Shown: positions 1 to 9,442 of the stretch, piece by piece
Layout: the number at the start of each line of letters is the position of its first letter
How positions within the stretch are numbered: the stretch's first letter is position 1
Source of the DNA: Sordaria brevicollis
Lineage: Eukaryota > Ascomycota > Sordariomycetes > Sordariales > Sordariaceae
Reading direction: 5' to 3'
DNA: 64,000 nucleotides
Assembly (NCBI GenBank): GCA_033439795.1
Contig: JAUTDP010000020.1
Location: 124,001 to 188,000, forward strand
Notes under the pieces: model-generated
What the model was told of the DNA's origin: nothing
Database searches by the model: none
Seen by the model: only the letters and a program-made list of their open reading frames with translations
Program-made: the position numbers and the translations under genes

Positions 1-757
1 TCGGCAAGTGAAATACGGTCTGCATTTCATCGTCAGTCGGGGAAGGTGTATATAGGTACCTCTAACAAACCGAGTGAGAGCCCAGGAAGGTACTTCCACT
101 TGATGACCGCCGCGTCCTTTCTGTTCCTTATTGGCCATGGAGAGGGTGGCACAGCGGAGGTCTCTGGTTTTGGGGTTTTCTGCCATGCGACACCCCCTCA
201 CTCACTTTATCCATTTCACTCACTGCAGTCTGTGCTTTCCCTTGACACACTTTATCGATGACTTCATGACAGAACGAGCACTGTGATGCGTAACGCGTCC
301 TCTTTTCTCATGCTGCTGCCTCATACCGTACAGCTCCGTCTCATTTCCCCGGACCACTTTACGCTCACGACAACCTCTCGTGCTTTAACAGACTCCCGTC
401 TCGTGGCTTCAGTTTGTCTTTATCAGCAGCATTCTGGTGAACTCACATCTTCATTTTTCGACTCATGCAAAGTCACATATGTAACGATGCGTGATTGCTC
501 CTGAATCCCACCACGAGCTATCAACCTTTGTGGAAGCCAAAGACAAAACACAAAACAGAGGCAACGGAAAACTGGACGATGCAGCGCAGTTAGATGGAAC
601 CACAAACAGCTGAATGGTGAGTACAAATATCACCGATTTGGCTGTCTTTATGACTGGACAATAACCATGTCACAGAACAGCATCACACTTTGCTGGTGTT
701 GTATATTCCTTCAGCTCATAAACAGGTACAGTGAAGGCTACAGCCCCATGGTGACGG
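1..757. other. No gene seen
   Basis: Only short unsupported reading frames occur, without splice-signal support or recognisable protein features. It lies downstream of the minus-strand gene that ends at 906. Confidence 0.5.
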
Positions 758-866
758 TATGTGGGTCGTATCCACTTATGAAGTTATGCCAAGACATGCG
801 AATGCCTTCAACACCAGCCTAAAGATTTCCCAAAACGGCAAGCACGAACAAGTACACCAACGTCCT
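758..866 (+). repeat. Dispersed repeat A, copy 1
   Basis: About 110 bp that aligns with the minus strand of 8037-8145 over nearly its whole length, at roughly 75 percent by eye, including exact blocks such as TATGCCAAGAC and AACAAGTACACCAA. A shorter piece (TATGCCAAGACATG and about 12 further bases) recurs at 28218-28243. Relative to the neighbouring gene (minus strand, ending at 906) this copy is in the 3' flank in antisense, the same relation the second copy has to its own neighbouring gene. It is either a remnant of a duplicated gene 3' flank or a small dispersed element. Confidence 0.65.
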
Positions 867-905
867 TCCCACCACATCCTCCAAAATTCCAATCCTTTCT
901 TCCTC

Positions 906-2111
906 TCACGCCTCACCATCAAGGACATCCTTTTCAAACAACCACCCCGACTCCGCAAGCTCCACCTCCACCCCCTCCCACTCTTCCCCCTCCTCCTCCT
1001 GGGGCTTCTTCCTCACCAACCCATAAACATCCTCCCCCTCCACCCACCAACTCACATAATCCCACCTCAACCATCTTCCCTCCCTCCTAATCTCCCTCCC
1101 CAACTCCCTTCTCTTCTCCTTTAGCTCCCCCCTCCTCACCCGCCTCGCCTCATTCCTCAGCTCCGCAGCCTTTTCCACAAAACCATCCCTCGTCATCTCA
1201 AACTCCATCAAAATGTAATACTCCCTCACCAGCCTCGCCAAAATAGCAAACCCCCCCGCCACCTGTTCAACGTTGATACCACCTTCCGGAGGAATACCAT
1301 TAACACCCACGGCCGCATGCACCACGGCCAGCACCGCCTGCCTCGCTCGCTCCATTTCGTTGTCGTCGAGCACAAGTGTTGTTTCCCCCATCAAGTCGAT
1401 GAAATATCCCCCACCGTTTTCGTCTTGGACGAAGCGATCGAAACTCGCCACGGCTTCGATTTCCATGGCTCGGTTTACCGCCTCCTCTAACGCCCCGCCG
1501 GGGTTGTAATGCTGGGAAAACGGGAGAAGAGGTCCGAGACTGTGACTAAAACCCGTCCGGCGGTAGATGGCTTGGATGGTTTGTTGGGACTGGAGGACGG
1601 ATTCTTGCCACAGGGAGGCCAGGTGGGCGGATTCGCGGCGTTGGGATTGGAGGGAGAGGAGGTGGTGGTGGGTGGTTAGGATGGCTTGGGAGAGGGTGGT
1701 TTGGGTTGTGGGTGGGAATGGTTTTTTGTCTTCTTGTGTGCCGACTATCGTGGTGGTGGTGGTGGTGGTAGAGGCGGGATTGTTGGTTGGGTTGTTGGTA
1801 CTGCCTGTCGTAACGAGACGGCGATGGTGGAAGGTGGAAGATGATGATGATGCCCTTGGGGCTGTGGTGGTGGAACGGGTCGGTGGGGTGGTGACCAAGT
1901 CGAGGTTCAACGACTTTTGCCTAGCGAGGATAAGGTATGTTAGTGAAAGTTGACGAGGAGATGGGGACCTATGGTAGGGTCGTGGGTTGGTTGGTGTTGA
2001 TTTTTGGACGGGTACATACGAGGTAATGCCAAGATTGGCAGAGTCCGAGACATCCCAGTTGTGCTCCTCCTGGCGAGGAGGACCTTGTGGTGTTGAGCTT
2101 GATGATGCCAT
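906..2111 (-). CDS. Hypothetical charged alpha-helical protein (region 1 set)
   Basis: I do not recognise this protein. Exon 1 is 2020-2111 and exon 2 is 906-1920, giving about 368 residues. The 99-nt intron (1921-2019) has a GTATGT donor, a CTAAC branch site 20 nt before a TAG acceptor, and phase 2. It is a multiple of three without a stop, so an unspliced 401-residue form is also open. The N-terminal third is rich in Ser, Thr and Pro. The middle and C-terminus are helical and charged, with Arg/Glu-rich segments and a Trp-rich stretch (RWLRWDYVSWW) near the end. Like other genes of region 1 it has a short first exon and a phase-2 intron, and its 3' flank shares a repeat with the 3' flank of the gene ending at 7618. 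It is probably intracellular, since no signal peptide is visible. Function unknown. Confidence 0.6.
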   Translation of the reverse strand: MASSSSTPQGPPRQEEHNWDVSDSANLGITSYVPVQKSTPTNPRPYHRSPSPRQLSLTYLILARQKSLNLDLVTTPPTRSTTTAPRASSSSSTFHHRRLVTTGSTNNPTNNPASTTTTTTTIVGTQEDKKPFPPTTQTTLSQAILTTHHHLLSLQSQRRESAHLASLWQESVLQSQQTIQAIYRRTGFSHSLGPLLPFSQHYNPGGALEEAVNRAMEIEAVASFDRFVQDENGGGYFIDLMGETTLVLDDNEMERARQAVLAVVHAAVGVNGIPPEGGINVEQVAGGFAILARLVREYYILMEFEMTRDGFVEKAAELRNEARRVRRGELKEKRRELGREIRREGRWLRWDYVSWWVEGEDVYGLVRKKPQEEEGEEWEGVEVELAESGWLFEKDVLDGEA

Positions 2112-2892
2112 GGCTGTGGTGATTCAAGTCGGTAGTCTTGGTGCGATGGATGGGTCTTGGAAAACAAAACTTGTGCGAGAGTCTTGGAGAGACAGGTCTT
2201 GGAAGATAAAACTTGTGCGAGAGTCTTGGAGCAGCAGGTCTTGGACAGTGATGGTCGTAAAAGTTTGGTAGGAGTGTTAAAGAAAAGATGGATATCCTAA
2301 CCACTTGAAAGGCTTTTAAATGGGCACGAAAGTTCAGTTTAGGTCAGGGCACAAATTCTAATTCTTGTGGATCATGTGCCCAGACTATGAGGGTTGTTGG
2401 GCTGCCAGTGGCATTCGACGCCAGCATGTACGTACGCACAACGTTAATGCAGATGACAAATCCTTCACCCCTGCGCTGGCTTTATGCCTCAGCTTTTTCC
2501 CTCAACAACAGAATTGGATTGAAAGAGAATCTCAAGTACAGTATTGGAGGCTATCAGCCATTCGTCGTCGTGTTCCTTGTTCAGAGAAACCTTACTCAAA
2601 CACCACACACCACAAAGTGGTATCTGACGACCACCGTCCACCGGCTCTGCTGTAGCTTCTTTCCTCCATACTAGCACCAGGACCGTGCCCCCTCTTAAAA
2701 CTTCCTTCACATCATTATTCCCACCAGGCACCAGGTGGCTGATCACGGCAACTTCCTGTTTTATGCCCCTATCCCATCCCACCACCACCCACCTTTTTTC
2801 CTCTCCCAGTCTCCCTCTCCCTCTCCCACTCCCTCACATCCGAAGTTCCAACCAGACGTTCCGAACGGACGTGACGTGACGTGACGTCGGGT
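2112..2892. other. Intergenic, tandem motif in 5' flank
   Basis: This lies between two minus-strand genes and includes the likely promoter of the 906-2111 gene. On the minus strand a short repeated phrase (CCAAGACTCTCGCACAAG-like) occurs about twice near 2160-2235. Nothing else is supported. Confidence 0.4.
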
Positions 2893-3563
2893 TCAATCCC
2901 TCCAAATCATAGTCCTCCACCTCCCACAAATCAACACCCTCTCCTTCCTCACCGTACCCCAACCCTTCTTGGTCCTCTTCACACTTGTAGAGATACCCTC
3001 GGCCTCGTCATCTCCATCCTCCCCTGACTCTTCGTCCGGCGTCAAATTACGTTTTGTCCACTTCCTCTTGACGTAAATGGCGGCGAACTCTCCACCGTCA
3101 ACACCAGTGCGGCCAGTGCTTCCATATCCGCCGGGATAGGCGAGCGAGAGCATCCGGCTATTGCTGCGCTTGTGGTTATTTGCTGTTGTGGTGCTCGTGG
3201 TGGTCGTGGTGTTGGAGAGCATACCTCTAGTGATGGAGGTGGTCGTTGGGGTGGGTGAGCTGGGGGAGGTGGGTGGCTTTACTTGTACGGCGGGAATGGG
3301 AGCTGAGGACTCGGTTTTGATTTCCACTTTGGGGGTGGGCGAGGTTGGGGGAGGTACTGGAGCCGGGGTATTAGCGGCGGCGGTAGACGCGGCGGCTTTG
3401 GAGCGGGTAATCCTGGTGGTCAAAAAGGGTTGTTGGCGCAAAAACGGAGAGGCGGGCTTGGAGCTGAAATAAGATGTTAGTGTTGGCTGATTGGATATAA
3501 CTTGACAAGAGGATCAAGGATTCAAGGGTTGTCATAGGGTTCGACCTACTCTGCACCGTCCAT
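2893..3563 (-). CDS. Hypothetical basic Ser/Thr/Pro-rich protein, looser member of the MQSL/GxWR family
   Basis: About 194 residues. Exon 1 (3550-3563) encodes only MDGA plus two bases. The intron (3464-3549, phase 2) has a GTAGGT donor and a textbook CACTAACATCTTATTTCAG 3' end. Exon 2 is 2893-3463. The protein has a long Ala/Thr/Pro/Ser low-complexity region, then the phrase SRMLSLAYPGGYG (compare YREMQSLxxLxxPG in sister genes), a V-K-R basic segment, an acidic patch and a C-terminus ICGRWRTMIWRD that resembles the terminal GxWRxVV box of the 10811 and 12485 genes. The spacing inside the first box differs from the sisters, so membership is less certain. No known domain. The intron phase, the very short first exon and the C-terminal box are what tie it to the family. 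Confidence 0.6.
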
Positions 3564-4094
3564 GTCAACTTTTTGGCTTTTCTCAGCTTGACTTTTAGCG
3601 AACGAGCTGTTCAGGACATGGACATTGTCTGGTTCCTGTCCTGAAGACATTGTTCGAGAGGGTTGCCGTCGCGTCTTTCGCCTGTCGCTGTCTGTCTGTC
3701 GGTTGTTGAAGGAGTTGCTAGCTAACTACAAAGCTGGTTGGGGGTACTTCGCCTTTGCGACTTGCGTACTTGGGCGAGATGTTTGGCTGCCCTGACGATT
3801 CGAAAGACGTTGCTTCATGAGAACCATTTCATGGAGAGAACTTTATGTTGGAAGAATGGAACGCCAAAGGTTTCTCTTCCGCGGTCCCTGGATCCTTCAC
3901 CCGCCTGGAAGTGAATGGACGGGAGTGTTTTCCACATGGTTGGAAACATGCCTGGCCGCCTTTACGGCCCAAAGTGAATGTCTCGATGGTGAATGGTTTT
4001 GTAGATCCTGGACCTGAAGCTGTCGAATGCCAGTCCTTGCTACGGCTCTTAGAAATGCTGCCCCCTCGTGAGGCTCTCGCCTGTCAGAGGTGAA
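3564..4094. other. Intergenic, 5' flank of the 2893-3563 gene
   Basis: No gene is supported. It ends at a GGTGAA hexamer (4089-4094) that is repeated after the inverted-repeat element. Confidence 0.4.
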
Positions 4095-4535
4095 TACGTT
4101 GGCCCAGGGCGGCCTTCGTAACACATCCACAAAGTTGAACAAAGTTGAAATTCTATCACCTGCAGGTCATAGAATCGCACCCGGGTAAGGTTCTCTCATA
4201 TTGTTAGCTATCACCTCGCACTCTTTCTCCAAACCCCTTTCCTATTACATCGTTATAAGAAAGAAGAGGGGACGATGAGAAGAGAGATGAAGAAAAGAGG
4301 AAGCGAAGGAAAACGCCCTTCTTCGTCTTTTCACTTCCTTCATCAACTCCTCTCTTCTCATCATCTCTCTTCTCACCATCTCTTCCCTTCTCCTATCATC
4401 ATGTTTTTTAATGGGTGAGGTTGTATTTTGGGGGTAGGGTAGGATTCACGTTGTGCGCCACTTGCCCTTAATTGAAGTTAGGGCCCAAACCTGATGTGTT
4501 ACGAAGGCCGCCCTGGGCCACCGTAGGCCACCGTA
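4095..4535. mobile_element. Putative MITE-like inverted-repeat element (441 bp)
   Basis: The left end (from 4095) and the reverse complement of the right end share about 33 bp that begin TACGKTGGCCCAGGGCGG and continue through CCTTCGTAACACATC, with one mismatch. The right terminus carries an extra 10-bp duplication of its end (TACGGTGGCC). The hexamer GGTGAA flanks both sides (4089-4094 and 4536-4541) and is a candidate target-site duplication. The interior contains a second, imperfect purine/pyrimidine fold-back (about 4258-4390) and no coding capacity. This is the structure of a non-autonomous DNA transposon. The short duplication makes the superfamily uncertain. Confidence 0.7.
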
Positions 4536-4867
4536 GGTGAAAGCTATTCGGTCTCTATCGAAGGAAGAGGTTCCGCTTCATAACAAGGACTATCTTCGTT
4601 TTGGACCTGTCATCGTCACTGTCACTGTCGGCGTGCGTCTACCTCTAGTCGGTGTGGTGTGGATTGGTCGACAGTAATACCTCATTTTCGGGCTGAGGTC
4701 TGAGGAAGTCAGAAGGAAGTCGGTGGAGGCTGATCTGTTGTAGATCCAAAATGGGCTGTAAGAGGAGCCTTGAAGAAGGTAGATGGTATTCGCATCATGA
4801 TCGTTTCTCTGTACGCTTCGATTTCGCAGCGGTACGACAATGACCACAAAGCGTCGGGTTTGACATC

Positions 4868-4963
4868 AACTGAAAATGACGGCAACTGAAAATGACGGCA
4901 ACTGAAAATGACGGCAACTGAAAATGACGGCAACTGAAAATGACGGCAACTGAAAATGACGGC
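4868..4963 (+). repeat. 16-bp minisatellite, six copies
   Basis: AACTGAAAATGACGGC is repeated six times head to tail with no mismatch, preceded by a degenerate fragment of the unit. The perfect identity points to recent expansion. It is not a multiple of three and lies outside any supported gene. Confidence 0.95.
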
Positions 4964-5072
4964 AAGCCAAAAAAGGAACCTGGGGCGCATGTGATTGGAT
5001 GCCCCTGGCGTCGGGAAAATGGGTGGAGACGAACTCGGGTACCTTACAGGTAGGTAACCAGCGAGCGGGTGT

Positions 5073-5127
5073 GTTAGTGATAGTGCACGCGCTAAAGTTT
5101 AGCGCGCCATAGCGTCTGTGCACTAAC
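5073..5127. repeat. Imperfect palindrome
   Basis: GTTAGTG at the left and CACTAAC at the right bound a sequence whose core (CGCGCTAAA / TTTAGCGCG) is also self-complementary. It would form a hairpin or cruciform. It may be a very small inverted-repeat element. No target duplication is visible. Confidence 0.6.
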
Positions 5128-6056
5128 ATCAAAACACTGCATGCCGTGGAGCGCAAGCCAGGGAACTCGGCGCAGCCTAAATCGCATGGGGAATAAAACG
5201 AAGGAGGACGGGAAAGAAGGAAGGAAGGAAAGGAGAGAAGTGCGATAAGTACCTACCTGCCCTAGGAATGGTGGAAAACGAGTGACGCGATGCGGAAACG
5301 TGAGGCCACAAATTCACAATGGACAAAGAGCCGCATGCAAAGGGAGAAAGGAGATGGAAACAAAGACGATATCGTCGCTCTGAAACGAGATACCTACGCC
5401 TTTTTCCCACGCCCAATGCCCATTAGCCGACTCTGACTACCACGACGGGCGGTCATTGATTGACGCCCGATCATACCAGAATCAACAACATCATCGCTTT
5501 GATTGACGAGCTTCGCTACGCTGTGTCGTGATTCCACGCATCAATGGTACTCAGCCAATCAACAACAAACGATAGAAGCCACGAGACTTTGTCTCTCTGC
5601 TCTTTTTTTCTTTCTCTCTGTCGTCATCCCCCGAACCTCCTCCGCATGGTTCGACGTTTACCGTGGCGCCCGGCCCATGACGACAAGACCGACGGGAGTT
5701 GTTGAACGGACGCGTTATATCGAACGACTCTGACTCTCTCCTTTCCTCCTCCGTTTCTCCTCCACACATTGCTGCCTTGGCTTACAAAGTGATGTGTTCG
5801 CTCACGTTGACGTATTTACCATCTTCAACATATAAGAGGTTCGGATTTTTAAAGATTTGAGAGAGACCTATCTGCACCAGAATGTACCCCGGCCTGCATT
5901 GAGTGATGATGAAAACTACAGTACCTGTGTAGACCTGGGGGGACATCTGGGTCTTTTACCCCTCCCGGGTCTGGCACGTACTTTCAGGTGCAAAGACTGC
6001 CCCCGTTGGTACTTGCTAATGCCTTGTCTATCTGCCTACGGAAGGTAGCGGTCTGT

Positions 6057-6212
6057 CTAACGTAAGTACTGCCCTCCATAGCTAAGTACGACAAGGTGGT
6101 GCGGCAATAGGCCGGCGGCGATGAGGCCGGCGGCGAGGAGGATGGCGGCTATGACGCCGATTACGAAGATGGGGGTTTCGTTGCCGCGGTTGTAAATGGG
6201 CTTGAGTGTCAA
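6057..6212 (-). other. Possible small membrane-spanning ORF or exon
   Basis: Reading the minus strand from a TTG at 6212, about 51 codons encode a polar start with an N-x-(S/T) sequon (NET), then a strongly hydrophobic Ile/Ala/Leu/Gly segment of about 25 residues (VIGVIAAILLAAGLIAAG), then a short tail. No in-frame ATG precedes it, so it would be the last exon of a spliced gene, a relic, or chance. It is listed because a clean transmembrane helix is unusual for random GC-rich sequence. Confidence 0.25.
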
Positions 6213-6656
6213 CTGTCAAGACCTAGGAAGTAACTGGTTGCACATGGGTTGCCAAGCAGGCACCGGCGGCGGCGCACCGCCCACAACATATCTACAAGTC
6301 CCCGCCGGTGTTGCTGGCCGGGCAGAATTGAGGTCCTTACATTCTGCAACCACAACAACATGGGCATAGGGGCTGTGAGAGCTGTGTGCGTTGTGCTGCC
6401 GCCATCTTACCTTTGTGACGATTTTGACGATTTTGACGATACCTCAGATACTAGTGACGATGGCCGGTTGGGAACTTGGGAATCGTCTATTTAAGGACAG
6501 GGACGCTCTGTCTTGTGTCTCGGACGAAAGAAGAACTTGCAACGACAGAGGCATGGCCTTGGATGACTGAAGCACTTTTCTGTTTTCATGACAGCCGTGC
6601 CATTGACTACATCTACGTACCGTAACCTACCAGGAAACGACGAGTCCCAACAAGCC
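6213..6656. other. 5' flank of the 6657-7618 gene
   Basis: It contains a six-codon upstream ORF (ATG at 6553) and an in-frame upstream ATG at 6588 that would add 23 residues to the downstream protein. Repeated TTTGACGA units occur near 6413-6440. No separate gene is seen. Confidence 0.4.
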
Positions 6657-7005
6657 ATGTCTTCCAACTCAGCATCCAGCCAGGCTCAGTGCCAGCCAAG
6701 AGGTGGGCAAGCCGACACGGTCAATGACAGGTATGTACAACCGCAAGGGCGGGCATTCCTGACCGTCCGTTCCGTTCTCCTGGCATTTCTCTCATTAACA
6801 GTTGATCACCAAATAGGCCAACCCCGCTCCAGCTCGACACGCAATGGTACCATGAAAGGTTCATGTCGATATGGGGACACCTTCGGGCTGTGCCTGTCAT
6901 GCAGAGTCAGACGGCCGCCCCACACTTCATGCCTCCTCCCCCTTCATGCCAACCCCTGCACTGGGCGGCCGCCCCACTCCCCTGGAAAGGGGAACCCTCC
7001 ACTCT

Positions 7006-7036
<31 letters not shown>

Positions 7037-7618
7037 TACGACGACTATATCGATCACAATCCAAGATCCCACGCAAGTTTCACGAGCTACCAGGAAGGGC
7101 TCGCCCAGCGCATCTCTCGCGCCCACCACAACTGGCAACGCGGGAAAGTCCTACTGGACATCGCCGAGACGCGTCTGGACGAGATCAGACATGCAATCGA
7201 CAAGAAGCAGGAAAGGGTGAGGCGGATGGAAGCCGTGATTACGCGCCGGCGTAGAACAAGATGCGGGATCATCCGTCGTGACGGCAGCAACCGGAACGTG
7301 GTAAATGGAGGAATCGGCTGTGACCGGGAGTCACCCCGCCTCCGAAAAATCGAACGGTACCGGAGGGAGCTGCCGCCGCTTCGGAAAAGCCTGCATGACC
7401 TCCAGCGCAAGGAGACCAAAGCGCTCATTACCAAGACCAAGGCTTTGGGGCGGCAGAACGGCTTACTAAAAAAGCATTTGGATTTAAAGTGGCAGTGGAC
7501 GTTAGCAATATGGACGCTGGAAAAAGAGTCGAGGCAGAAGGTGGCACATGCCGGACCTGCTGCCGACGGGCCTAACGGTGTCCATGGCAGCGTACAAGTA
7601 CAGGATTCACATCGTTAG
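6657..7618 (+). CDS. Hypothetical coiled-coil protein (region 1 set)
   Basis: Exon 1 is 6657-6730 and exon 2 is 6817-7618, about 291 residues. The 86-nt phase-2 intron has a GTATGT donor and an AAATAG acceptor. An in-frame ATG at 6588 is possible, but starting at 6657 gives the MSS start seen in the sister genes. The protein has a Pro/Ala-rich N-terminal part, a run of about ten Asp (GAC codons near 7009-7034), then about 170 residues rich in Arg, Lys, Glu and Leu with heptad-like spacing, predicted coiled coil. Segments LAQRISRAHHNWQRGK and RRELPPLRKSLHDLQRKE align loosely with LATKLPLVTERWDMWK and LRLLQRKIKALRRE of the 8568 gene. No catalytic motif or signal peptide. Function unknown. Confidence 0.65.
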
Positions 7619-7623
7619 CCAAC

Positions 7624-7650
7624 CCATCCATCCATCCATCCATCCATCCA
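7624..7650 (+). repeat. (CCAT)n microsatellite
   Basis: About 6.75 perfect CCAT units, immediately after the stop codon of the 6657-7618 gene, probably in its 3' UTR. Confidence 0.95.
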
Positions 7651-8567
7651 CTTCCACTTGCAATTCAGCCTCGCACAGCAGCACCCACCACGACTCCACG
7701 AGTTTGGGCAAGCCGACGCCCAACCAAGAAGCCGGAACGAGTGCGACTGGAAAAGGTTGACATTGTTGGGAGAAAAAAAAAAAAGCGCGGCAATAGACAA
7801 GGGGATTAAAGGCCCAAGGGTGCCAGAGTCCAGACGCCAAGGGAGACACTCTGACGTGAAGAGAGGGGGAAAAAAAAAAGAAAAGCAAGGAAGCTTGTAC
7901 ATGACCAAGATGCACAGTTGCACAGTTTCGATGGGTCAGCAAGATGGAAGGAATGGCGCAGATAATTCTGCTGCAAAGCGAGGGGAACGAAAGGGCCACC
8001 AGGCCCTGCCCCTGGGTTGTTGTGGCTTAAACGGGAAAAAGGGAAAGGAGTTTGGTGTACTTGTTTGTACTTGCCGTTTTTGGGAAAATCTTTTAGTGTT
8101 GAAGCCATTCACAAGTCTTGGCATAGCGGATAGGGTCCACACATGGATCACAGAGCCTGTATTTACGCTAAAGTTTTGTCTTTCCTTTTTCCTTTTTTGT
8201 CTCTGTCTTTCTTTCCAACAATCAAGCAAGGTGATCACCAAAACAGGAACCGCCCCATTTTCGTCCGATCCCGCATCTGAATTTCGTAGCTTCCTTCGGT
8301 CCTCGGTAGGGCCGGCATGATCGGACCACCCGCATTACAGATTACATGTACAGTTAACACTGCATCGAGGCTTCGCACCTGCGTTTAACTCACAACAGTC
8401 ACGACTATGACGTCGGTTGTCTTCCAGCCGAGGGAAACTGGAGGAATAAAGACGATGCTCCCTTCCCTGTTTTAGACTAGTAGCGAGAACGAACCCATTC
8501 TAGAACTCGAACAACTTGACGCAACTGTCTGCGGCAGAAACCAAGCACAAAGCAACCAACCATTGCC
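7651..8567. other. Intergenic with dispersed repeat
   Basis: 3' flank of one coiled-coil gene and 5' flank of the next. Short A runs occur near 7773 and 7871. Apart from repeat A copy 2, nothing is supported. Confidence 0.4.
8037..8145 (-). repeat. Dispersed repeat A, copy 2
   Basis: The minus strand here matches plus-strand 758-866. It sits about 420 bp downstream of the plus-strand gene ending at 7618, in antisense, the same relation copy 1 has to its neighbour. It supports common ancestry of the two gene-plus-flank segments or insertion of the same element. Confidence 0.65.
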
Positions 8568-9442
8568 ATGAACCTCATATCATCACGTCCGATACCTCTA
8601 CTGCGAGACCTTCTTCAACTTGGAGAACAAATGGTCGTTTCTTACTCCAGGAATGTTGAGGAAGTCCCGTAAGTTCAGCCGGATCACCCTACAGAGTATA
8701 TCGTAACACCTGCTTTCCTGGACTTCCACTTGACTAACAAACAATCCCCAGCCCGAGACCGCCCTCCCCAGATAACCTGTTAACCCCTTCCCACCTCTTC
8801 CTTGAGGTCTTTCTCGAGGAGTTCGAGCCTGCTCACCCCCCTACCAAGCCGAAGCCCACTGAACTATCCCGCTGTGATCTCGACGACCTCCAATCAGACC
8901 TCGCCACCAAGCTCCCCCTCGTCACCGAACGCTGGGACATGTGGAAAGCCCGGTACGACTCCGCCGCCAAGCAAATGAAGCGGAAAAAAACCATATACAA
9001 GGACAAGCTGGCGAGGATCGAGCGCGTCCAGAGGGAGATGGCGGACCTGAGGCGGGCGATAGAATGGGAGAAATGGGTAAGGTCATCTGGGGAACGGGTT
9101 CGCATTGTCCATGCCCGCAACGAGGAAAAGGAGGAGGACGAAGAGGATAGTGAGGAAAGGAAGCAAATTCAAATTCAGGAGTTGCTGGATGAGCTGCGCT
9201 TGTTGCAGCGGAAGATAAAGGCTTTGAGGCGGGAGCTGGGGTGGCTTCAAGTCAAGAAGTGGTGTCTACGGGGGAACTGTAATGATTTGTGTAGTGTGTT
9301 AAGGATTATGGAGGAGTGGTTGGGGTTGTTGAGGAGGGGGAGGTGGACGTGTTCGAGGAGCGAGACGTGCTTGTTGAGGGATCAGTTGGATGAGGCGTTG
9401 TGTGTTATGGAGGTTACGGGTCCGGGTGTTGTGGGTGGGTAA
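8568..9442 (+). CDS. Hypothetical coiled-coil protein (region 1 set)
   Basis: Exon 1 is 8568-8668 and exon 2 is 8752-9442, 263 residues. The intron (8669-8751, phase 2) has a GTAAGT donor, a CTAAC branch site and a CCCCAG acceptor. Exon 1 encodes a hydrophobic/polar leader without a clear signal peptide. Residues from about 85 onward form a long Lys/Arg/Glu-rich helix with an acidic break (EEKEEDEEDSEE) in the middle and a Cys-containing C-terminal part. The pattern of helical blocks resembles the 6657 gene, and the two are adjacent in the same orientation, suggesting tandem duplication followed by strong divergence. No enzymatic motif. Function unknown. Confidence 0.65.

Larger units (their letters stand above)
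4536..6056. other. Intergenic, repeat-bearing
   Basis: No gene is supported. It contains a 16-bp minisatellite and a 55-bp imperfect palindrome (listed separately) and is otherwise unremarkable. Confidence 0.4.

Noticed and set aside
4868..4963. CRISPR-like array
   Set aside because: The units are contiguous with no spacers, and the genome is fungal. It is a minisatellite.
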